Positions 16,007 to 21,823 of a DNA stretch of 21,823 bases are shown piece after piece; the first letter of the stretch is position 1, and each line of letters opens with the position of its first letter. Origin of the DNA: an uncultured Lachnospiraceae bacterium (GTDB lineage: Bacteria > Bacillota > Clostridia > Lachnospirales > Lachnospiraceae); the NCBI GenBank assembly GCA_910586405.1, contig CAJUII010000042.1, positions 1 through 21,823 of the forward strand, given 5' to 3'. Made by a program: the position numbers and the translations under genes. The notes beneath the pieces are model-generated. The model did no database searches. It worked only from the letters and a program-made list of their open reading frames with translations, and had not been told where the DNA came from.

Positions 16007-17338
16007 TTAGATCTTATATAAATAGGACTCAATTTCCCAGCTTGTCACCTGCGCGTCGTATTCCTTCCACGCTGCAATTTTGGAGGCATAATACTGTTCA
16101 AACACACGCTCACCGAGCAGATCTTTTAACAGCGGATCCTTCTTCATCTCCTCAGACGCCTCGAGAAGGTCTGTCGGCAGCTTTCTAATGCCGCGCTGCA
16201 ATGCCTCCTCCTCCGAGATGACGTTGATATTGTCCATCACCTTGTCCTCTGGCTCGATCTGATTCTTAATACCATCCAGTCCTGCCATCAGACACGCCGC
16301 GATCGCCAGATAGGGATTTGCCGAAGGGTCGGGGCTTCTCAGCTCGATTCTCGTATGCTCCCCCCGTATATTGGGCACACGAATCAGAGTATTTGCGCCA
16401 AGCGTACTCCACGCGATATACACAGGCGCCTCAAAGCCTGGACGCAGCCGCTTATACGAATTGACCAAAGGATTTGTCACCGCACAAATCCCCTTGACAT
16501 GCTTCATCAATCCCCCCATAAAATAATAGGCTTCCCTGCTCAGTCCATTTTCATCAGCAGGATCATCAAAAATATTTCTGCCATCCTTGCTCAGCGACAT
16601 ATTGATGTGCATCCCAGAGCCGCAGAACTCCATTCTCGGCTTGGGCATAAAGGTTCCGTGCAGACCATGATGTTTGGCGATTGTCTTGACCGCAAGCTTA
16701 AATGTCATAATGTTGTCCGCCGTCGTGAGCGCCTCATCATAGCGGAAATCTATCTCATGCTGTGAGGGTGCCTTCTCATGGTGTGATGCCTCCACCTCAA
16801 AGCCCATATCCTCTAACGTAAGCACAATATCGCGTCTGGCATTCTCGCCGTTGTCGAGCGGTCCCATGTCAAAAAATCCCGCTTGCTCATTGGTGTTTGT
16901 CGTCGGTCTGCCATTCTCGTCTGCATTGAACAGGAAAAACTCACACTCCGGTCCCACCTCAAAGGTATATCCCATCGCCGCCGCTTCCTTTAACGCTTTT
17001 TTGAGGATATAGCGGCAGTCACTCTCAAAGGGGGTTCGGTCCGCACGGTACACATCGCAGATGAAACGCGCGACCTTTCCCTGCTGAGGACGCCATGGAA
17101 AGATTGTGAAAGTGTCCAAATCTGGATACAGGAACATGTCCGCATTGTCTGTGGGCAGCATTCCCTTGACAAGCGAACAGTCAAACATACAGTCGTTGCC
17201 AAGCGCCTTCTCAAGCTGGCTTGATGTGATCGCCACGTTCTTAAAATTTCCCTCAATATCCGTGAACTGCATTCGGATGAACTCTACATCCTCCTCCTCC
17301 ACCATCGCAATGATATCCTGTTTTGTATATTTTGACAT
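16007..17338 (-). CDS. glnA: Glutamine synthetase, type I-alpha
   Basis: This enzyme forms glutamine from glutamate, ammonia and ATP in the cytoplasm and is the main entry of ammonia into metabolism. The 443-residue length and absence of the adenylylation-loop extension mark the alpha subtype found in Firmicutes, which is regulated by feedback inhibition and not by adenylylation. Motifs seen include VGPECEFFLF (metal-binding glutamates), the MEFCGSGMHINMSL segment, NSYKRLRPGFEAP and RGEHTRIELRSPDPSANPYL. The start ATG 17338 has AAAGGATG upstream. The ANTAR regulator gene follows directly. The gene is divergent from the plus-strand gene at 17439, leaving a 100-bp shared control region. Confidence 0.97.
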   Translation of the reverse strand: MSKYTKQDIIAMVEEEDVEFIRMQFTDIEGNFKNVAITSSQLEKALGNDCMFDCSLVKGMLPTDNADMFLYPDLDTFTIFPWRPQQGKVARFICDVYRADRTPFESDCRYILKKALKEAAAMGYTFEVGPECEFFLFNADENGRPTTNTNEQAGFFDMGPLDNGENARRDIVLTLEDMGFEVEASHHEKAPSQHEIDFRYDEALTTADNIMTFKLAVKTIAKHHGLHGTFMPKPRMEFCGSGMHINMSLSKDGRNIFDDPADENGLSREAYYFMGGLMKHVKGICAVTNPLVNSYKRLRPGFEAPVYIAWSTLGANTLIRVPNIRGEHTRIELRSPDPSANPYLAIAACLMAGLDGIKNQIEPEDKVMDNINVISEEEALQRGIRKLPTDLLEASEEMKKDPLLKDLLGERVFEQYYASKIAAWKEYDAQVTSWEIESYLYKI

Positions 17339-17407
17339 AACCTACATCCTTTCCCTTTCAAACTTTTTGACATCCCCAAAGCATATTCCGGGCCTGACCT
17401 TCATACC

Positions 17408-17413
17408 ATTATA
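17408..17413 (-). promoter_or_regulatory. Possible -10 element of the glnA promoter
   Basis: A perfect TATAAT occurs on the minus strand about 70 bases before the glnA start codon, inside the divergent intergenic region. No good -35 stands 16-18 bases upstream (the candidates resemble AACGAC), so it may need an activator or be spurious. The predicted leader of about 60 bases shows no obvious tandem hexaloop hairpins of the ANTAR-target kind. Confidence 0.35.
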
Positions 17414-17438
17414 AAAAGAACAAAAATGGAGTCGTTAC

Positions 17439-18050
17439 ATGAGCTCTAACACCAAAATCGTCGTACTACGCTCAAAGGAAATTGTCTATGCACTTGTGCT
17501 TCTGGTTGTGAGTGTACTTATCATAATGGTTGCAGTCTCTCTTTTCATGCCCTCGAAGGAGCCCGCTTCCCCTGTTCCTTCCCAGAACGCGGAGGATACG
17601 CCAGAACAGGTGCCACTGCAAAATCCAACACAGACTGTCCCCAACACTGCTCCCTCCACTGCGGCACCGGACGGAGCAAATCAGACCTCCAGCACAGTGA
17701 ATGATACGAATACTACTGCCAAGAATACTTATGTTCCCGGCATTTATTCCAGCACATTACTGCTTGGCACAGTGAATGTGGAGCTACAGGTTGCAGTAGA
17801 CAAAGACCACATCAATTCCATCACCCTGACAAACCTTGACGAGTCCGTGACGACCTTATATCCGCTGATGAGCCCGACACTTTCTGAGCTGTCAGCCGTC
17901 ATACTGTCCGAACAGAGTATAGAAAATGTCAGCTACGGTGAAGAAAACCGCTATACTTCCATGCTGCTGATGCAGGCGATCACCGCTGCCTTAGACAAAG
18001 CCGCCGTGTCAGAGAATGCTGACCGTCCAGAGTCAGGAACACTCTATTGA
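17439..18050 (+). CDS. Membrane-anchored protein with a degenerate FMN-binding-like domain
   Basis: This is the only plus-strand gene. The 203-residue product has a single N-terminal transmembrane segment (about 15-37), a Pro/Thr/Asn/Gln-rich linker (38-97) and a compact C-terminal domain (98-190). The domain pattern YVPGIYSSTLLLG, a VEL strand, a DKDHINSITL hairpin and a final RYTSMLLMQAITAAL helix resembles the FMN_bind fold of NqrC/RnfG-type proteins. The usual SGAT flavinylation motif is not present (GEENRYTS stands at that place), so covalent FMN binding is doubtful. The start ATG has GGAG 7 bases upstream. I see no clear promoter. The 3' end overlaps hslO, which converges on it, by 7 bp. 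Function is unknown; the domain call is moderate. Confidence 0.75.
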   Translation: MSSNTKIVVLRSKEIVYALVLLVVSVLIIMVAVSLFMPSKEPASPVPSQNAEDTPEQVPLQNPTQTVPNTAPSTAAPDGANQTSSTVNDTNTTAKNTYVPGIYSSTLLLGTVNVELQVAVDKDHINSITLTNLDESVTTLYPLMSPTLSELSAVILSEQSIENVSYGEENRYTSMLLMQAITAALDKAAVSENADRPESGTLY

Positions 18051-18916
18051 TCCAGCATTCTTTCAAGGTCACTTATCTCAAAATTGTAGATTTTATCGCA
18101 GAACTGACACCGAACCTCAACCTGCTTGCCATCGTTGATCATCTCCTGAATATCCTTTTTCCCGATGCTGATCATGGCACGCTCGACACGCGCACGACTG
18201 CAATCACAATAATACTGTGCTGGTATCGTATCATTGATCTCCAGTCCCAAATCGCCCAGAAGAAGCTCAAGAAGCTGTTCAGGAGAATTGCCGTCATCTA
18301 AAATCTTGGTGACACTGTCCATCGTCTTGAGCTTTTCCTCCAGGGCATTGATCGTCTCGTCCTCCGCAAAGGGCATTAGCTGTATGATAAAACCGCCCGC
18401 CTGCTTCACTGTGTTGTCCTTCTCCATCAGCACGCCGAGTCCGACTGCAGACGGAACCTGCTCCGATGTCGCAAAATAATAGGTGAGATCCTCCGCAATC
18501 TCGCCAGTCTGCAATTGTGTCTGTCCGACATAGGGTTCCTTTAACCCCATATCCTTGATCACGCTCAGAATACCATTTCCCACAGCACCGCCCACATCCA
18601 GCTTGCCGAGCGCATTCGGCGGAAGCATTACCTGCGGCTCTAAGGCAGCACCTTTGACATTTGCCTTCGAATCTGCGGTGACAGCCAGCCCGCGCACAGG
18701 TCCGTCACAGTGAATCTGTAGCGTCAACACATCCTTCTCCCCTTTGAGCATACTGCCCATCATGGCGCTTGCCGTGAGCAGACGCCCTAAACCAGCCGTG
18801 ATCACAGGGCTTAGATCGTGAATCCGCCGCGCCTCCTCCACAAGCGCACGCGAAGTCATTGCAAAGGCTCTAATCTGTGCATTTGCTGCTGTTGCCCGCA
18901 CAATATAGTCTCTCAT
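18044..18916 (-). CDS. hslO: Hsp33 redox-regulated chaperone
   Basis: Hsp33 is a cytoplasmic holdase that is switched on by oxidation and unfolding, and it protects proteins during oxidative stress. The 290-residue product has the family's length and order: the N-terminal core (MRDYIVRATA; LTLQIHCDGPVRGL; GNGILSVIKD), the linker region, and the redox zinc centre CxC-x30-CxxC formed by Cys237, Cys239, Cys270 and Cys273. All four cysteines are present, so redox switching should be intact. I chose ATG 18916 because GGGG lies 7 bases upstream and the protein then starts as usual in the family; in-frame ATGs at 18922 and 18934 would add two or six residues. It lies 42 bp after the methyltransferase gene. 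Confidence 0.95.
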   Translation of the reverse strand: MRDYIVRATAANAQIRAFAMTSRALVEEARRIHDLSPVITAGLGRLLTASAMMGSMLKGEKDVLTLQIHCDGPVRGLAVTADSKANVKGAALEPQVMLPPNALGKLDVGGAVGNGILSVIKDMGLKEPYVGQTQLQTGEIAEDLTYYFATSEQVPSAVGLGVLMEKDNTVKQAGGFIIQLMPFAEDETINALEEKLKTMDSVTKILDDGNSPEQLLELLLGDLGLEINDTIPAQYYCDCSRARVERAMISIGKKDIQEMINDGKQVEVRCQFCDKIYNFEISDLERMLDQ

Positions 18917-18958
18917 ATTCATACCCCTTTTCATTCATTCCTGATTTATTATTTTTTA

Positions 18959-19729
18959 TTATTTTACTTTTTCCTGCGCAATACAATAAATGCGCTCGCT
19001 TTCGTCTGTCACTTCCTTTAGCGTATCCGCATCAAATGCCCTGACAAACGCAAGCCCAGCTCCCTCAATCAACGATTTTATTTCCTCAAGTGTGTATCCA
19101 CGCTGGAAATGAACCTCCTGAAAACGCGCAAAAAGTTCCTGACCAGACACCGACGCTTCCTGCTCACGCGCAAATACAGTCAAATCATATTCATTGATGC
19201 CGCTCTCCGGGTCAAAATAATTCTCCCAGATAAAGCTGCAATCGTCCCTGTTCTCCGCAATCACACTGTCGCCGATGACTGTCTCATACTTATATCTTGT
19301 ATTGAAATCAAAGAAAAAAATTCCCTTCGGATCAAGATAGTTGCTGACCAGCCGAAAACATGCCTCCAGCTCTTCTTTCTCCAACAGATAGTTCAGGCTG
19401 TCGCACACGCTCACGACAGCCCGCACCGTACCATACAGCTCAAAGGTACGCATATCCTGATTCAGATAAAGGATATCATGCCCCGACTGATCTCTCTTTT
19501 CACACGCAATATTGAGCATCTCCTCTGAGCAGTCCACACCGATCATGTCAAACCCCTTCGCGGCGAGAAGCTCGGTCAGCGTCCCTGTGCCGCAGCCAAG
19601 ATCAAGCAAAAGCCCATCGCAGATGCCATATTTATCCAACACATGTACGACGTTTTCGCACCACTGCGCATAGGGCGTCTCATCCATCAACTGATCATAC
19701 ACCCCGGCAAAACCTGTATACGCCTCCAT
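18959..19729 (-). CDS. Class I SAM-dependent methyltransferase
   Basis: This 256-residue cytoplasmic protein has a Rossmann-type methyltransferase domain. Motif I is LLDLGCGTGTLTELL (41-55), the acidic end of strand 2 is GVDCSEEML (64-72), and the post-motif CDSLNYLLE segment is typical of this group. The C-terminal half (from about 160) carries a small-domain insertion, as in many uncharacterised clostridial methyltransferases of this family. The substrate cannot be deduced. The start ATG has a strong AGGAGG 6 bases upstream. It is 35 bp downstream of the DUF368 gene and 42 bp upstream of hslO, in the same direction. Confidence 0.88.
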   Translation of the reverse strand: MEAYTGFAGVYDQLMDETPYAQWCENVVHVLDKYGICDGLLLDLGCGTGTLTELLAAKGFDMIGVDCSEEMLNIACEKRDQSGHDILYLNQDMRTFELYGTVRAVVSVCDSLNYLLEKEELEACFRLVSNYLDPKGIFFFDFNTRYKYETVIGDSVIAENRDDCSFIWENYFDPESGINEYDLTVFAREQEASVSGQELFARFQEVHFQRGYTLEEIKSLIEGAGLAFVRAFDADTLKEVTDESERIYCIAQEKVK

Positions 19730-19764
19730 TGAGAACCTCCTATCGTGTCTCCTGCTGTTTTCAA

Positions 19765-20622
19765 TTAAGCACCTAATTTCAAGGAGATCAGGAATCCAAC
19801 TGCAAGCAGCACAATGCCTGTAAGAATTTCCACGATGCCGATAGCGCCCACTTGCATCATAATCAGAATCGCAAACGGTGACGCTACGATCAGCCCAATG
19901 ATTGCCCAGTAAGTCACTAGCGGATATTTCTTTAACATAAACTCAATCAGCTTTGCCACTGCGACAATGCCAATCACCACGCCAATTCCAAACGGCACCA
20001 GCACGACAAAAGTATCTAACATCGCTGCGATATCAAAATCTTTCAGTGCATTGATAAATGCATTGATCGTATCAATGATTGTATTGTAGTAGCCCAGAAT
20101 CATCATGATCATCGATCCGCTCACACCGGGAATAACCATCGTTGCAGCCGCAATAATGCCGACGCCAAAAAGCTTTAGCACATTGACAACGCTAAAGGAA
20201 ATATCTGCGCTGTCTCCACCGCCCTCACCGACAAGGGCAAAGCCTACCACCATGACAAAAAAAAGCAAAAATGCAAGGATCTGTGGAATCTTGATCGTGT
20301 TTCCCCTCACCTTGCCATAAATGACAGGCAGGCCGCCCAAAATCAACCCAATAAAAAACAAATTGGTCTGTAGCGGAAAGCGCGGGAACAACACCTCTGA
20401 AAATATTTTAGCAAAAATTGCAATGGACAACAGCATACCAATCCCAATGGGAACCAGCAGCGCAATTGCCTCCTTCATGCGCTTGATAAAGTGTGTCAGC
20501 ACCAAAATCAGCTTGTCATAAATGCCCATTGACACCATCATGGTACCACCGCTGACACCCGGTATCACGTTCGCAATCCCAATGACCATACCTCTCAAAA
20601 TATTGACGATTATCTCTTTCAT
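19765..20622 (-). CDS. popT: DUF368 membrane protein, PopT-type undecaprenyl-phosphate translocase
   Basis: This 285-residue protein consists mostly of transmembrane helices. Two copies of the signature PGVSG appear, in NVIPGVSGGT (Pro21) and MVIPGVSGS (Pro165), which marks an internally duplicated DUF368 protein. DUF368 proteins have been reported to return undecaprenyl phosphate, the lipid carrier for peptidoglycan and other wall glycans, to the cytoplasmic face of the membrane. The function here is transferred from the family. The start ATG 20622 has a weak site (GGA 7 bases upstream). It follows hisC by 33 bp. The supply of lipid carrier would serve the envelope glycan pathways encoded elsewhere in the window. 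Confidence 0.87.
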   Translation of the reverse strand: MKEIIVNILRGMVIGIANVIPGVSGGTMMVSMGIYDKLILVLTHFIKRMKEAIALLVPIGIGMLLSIAIFAKIFSEVLFPRFPLQTNLFFIGLILGGLPVIYGKVRGNTIKIPQILAFLLFFVMVVGFALVGEGGGDSADISFSVVNVLKLFGVGIIAAATMVIPGVSGSMIMMILGYYNTIIDTINAFINALKDFDIAAMLDTFVVLVPFGIGVVIGIVAVAKLIEFMLKKYPLVTYWAIIGLIVASPFAILIMMQVGAIGIVEILTGIVLLAVGFLISLKLGA

Positions 20623-20655
20623 TATTAAATCCGTAAACCTTTCTATTTTTATTTG

Positions 20656-21711
20656 TTACTTCCGCAAAAACTGCTCAAGAAACGCAATCAGTCTGTCCAT
20701 CTCCTCATCTGTACCGATCGAGATGCGCAGATAGTCCGCAATGCGCGGCTTGTCCCAATGCCGCACGTATATCCGCTCTGCACGGAGCGCCTCGAAAATT
20801 TCCTTTGCCGAAGCGGTCTTGTGCGCAGCAAAGATAAAATTCGTCCTAGAATCGCCAAACACAAAGCCAAGCCTTGCAAGCTCTCTTTTCGTGCGCTCCC
20901 TCGTCGCGACCACCTTTGCGATATGCTCCTGAAAATAGGCCTCATCCGCCACCGATGCCGCGCCAGCCGCAATCGTCAGCGGATTCATCGTATAAGAATT
21001 GAAGGAAAATTTCACATCATTTAAATATTTGATCAATTTCGGACTGCCCATTGCATAACCGATGCGCATTCCCGCCAACGCGCGCGACTTTGAAAAGGTC
21101 TGCACCACGAGCAGGTTCTCATATCGCTCAATCAATGACACACAGCTCCTGCCGCCAAAGTCTACATACGCCTCATCTACAATCACGACCACATCCTGAT
21201 TCGCCGCAATAATCTCCTCTAGCACTGACAGCTCTGTCAGAACGCCCGTCGGGGCATTCGGATTTGCGAGGACAATACCGCCGTTTTCCTTTAAATAATC
21301 TTCTTTCTTAATACAAAAATCTTCATCTAAAGCCTGACATTCATAGGGTATCCTGTACAGGTCTGCCCATACATCATAAAATGAATACGTGATATCCGGG
21401 AACAAAATCGGCTTCCCAGAATTAAAAAACGTCAGAAAGGACATGGCAAGCACATCATCGGAACCGACGCCGACAAATACCTTACTGCTGTCTAACCCAT
21501 GATGTCTCGCGAGCGCATCAACAAGCGCAGCCGCATTGAGGTCTGGATACTTGCGCAGTACCTCACAATCAAAGTTTCGTATCACCTCCGCGACGCCCGG
21601 CGCCGGCGGATATGGATTTTCATTTGTATTCAGCTTGATCACATCCTGATCCTTAGGCTGCTCGCCCGCCACATAAGGCACTACCTTTCGTACATGCTTT
21701 TCCCAGCTCAT
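20656..21711 (-). CDS. hisC: Histidinol-phosphate aminotransferase
   Basis: This PLP enzyme transfers the amino group of glutamate to imidazole-acetol phosphate in histidine synthesis. The 351-residue product has family motifs KLNTNENPYPP (26-36), LRKYPD, NPNAPTG (150-156), VDEAYVDF (178-185) and TFSKSRALAGMRIGYA, in which Lys208 should bind PLP. I set the start at ATG 21711, 12 bases after AGGAG; GTG 21714, one codon upstream with 9-base spacing, is equally possible. Longer in-frame starts reach into the promoter and are excluded. It is not among other his genes in this window, so related aminotransferase roles remain possible. It is first in a run with popT, the methyltransferase and hslO. 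Confidence 0.93.
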   Translation of the reverse strand: MSWEKHVRKVVPYVAGEQPKDQDVIKLNTNENPYPPAPGVAEVIRNFDCEVLRKYPDLNAAALVDALARHHGLDSSKVFVGVGSDDVLAMSFLTFFNSGKPILFPDITYSFYDVWADLYRIPYECQALDEDFCIKKEDYLKENGGIVLANPNAPTGVLTELSVLEEIIAANQDVVVIVDEAYVDFGGRSCVSLIERYENLLVVQTFSKSRALAGMRIGYAMGSPKLIKYLNDVKFSFNSYTMNPLTIAAGAASVADEAYFQEHIAKVVATRERTKRELARLGFVFGDSRTNFIFAAHKTASAKEIFEALRAERIYVRHWDKPRIADYLRISIGTDEEMDRLIAFLEQFLRK

Positions 21712-21769
21712 CACAATCTGCCACTCCTTTTTGTTCTTTTGTTCCAATCCCTGTCTGAACAACATCTTC

Positions 21770-21798
21770 ATCATAACAAATTTTGGAAGTTTATGCAA
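21770..21798 (-). promoter_or_regulatory. Promoter of the hisC operon
   Basis: The minus strand has TTGCAT (21798-21793), a 17-base spacer, and TATGAT (21775-21770). This is a good sigma-A-type promoter with ideal spacing. Transcription should begin near 21763 and give a leader of about 50 bases carrying AAGGAG before the start of hisC. Confidence 0.7.
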
Positions 21799-21823
21799 TG
21801 TCTGTTGACTCCAAAAGAATTTC

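Noticed and set aside
17367..17372. TTGACA on the plus strand as a -35 element for the gene at 17439
   Set aside because: No acceptable -10 lies 16-18 bases downstream (GGGCCT stands there), so it was not annotated as a promoter.

Overview
The window looks like a chromosome segment from a Gram-positive anaerobe of the Clostridia, most likely Lachnospiraceae. This is inferred from the gene content: a short alpha-type glutamine synthetase followed by an ANTAR regulator, a DUF4358 lipoprotein, DHHW/AlgX-like proteins paired with MBOAT acyltransferases, a clostridial-style ECF sigma/anti-sigma pair, and strong GGAGG ribosome binding sites. No genus can be named from the sequence alone. Almost every gene is on the minus strand; the single plus-strand gene lies at 17439-18050.

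Right block (21823 to 18044, minus strand): a good sigma-A-type promoter leads into hisC, then a DUF368 membrane protein (PopT-type undecaprenyl-phosphate translocase), a SAM-dependent methyltransferase and the redox chaperone Hsp33. Gaps are 33 to 42 bp, so this is probably one transcription unit. It converges with, and overlaps by 7 bp, a plus-strand gene for a membrane-anchored protein with a degenerate FMN-binding-like domain.

Middle block (17338 to 13157, minus strand): glnA, an ANTAR RNA-binding regulator with a degenerate receiver domain, a mannose-1-phosphate guanylyltransferase (manC type) and dapF. These cover nitrogen assimilation, GDP-mannose supply and meso-diaminopimelate supply.

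Envelope-modification block (13155 to 5787, minus strand): two complete MBOAT + DHHW/SGNH O-acyltransferase pairs flank an ECF sigma factor, its membrane anti-sigma factor and a DUF4358 lipoprotein. The first MBOAT gene starts one base after the dapF stop. The most economical reading is an envelope-stress-responsive locus that O-acylates cell-surface polysaccharide. This is inference; the sequence shows only the families and their arrangement.

Left block (5638 to the left edge, minus strand): the first 1879 codons of a giant RHS/YD-repeat protein with eleven tandem fibronectin type III domains. It continues beyond the window, so its C-terminal (possibly toxic) tip is not visible. It has no recognisable signal peptide. 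Its Shine-Dalgarno sequence lies in one arm of a perfect 12-bp inverted repeat that could close it off in the mRNA.

There is no RNA gene, insertion sequence, CRISPR array or convincing intrinsic terminator in the window, and no gene-free stretch longer than 300 bp (the longest is the 148 bp upstream of the RHS gene).
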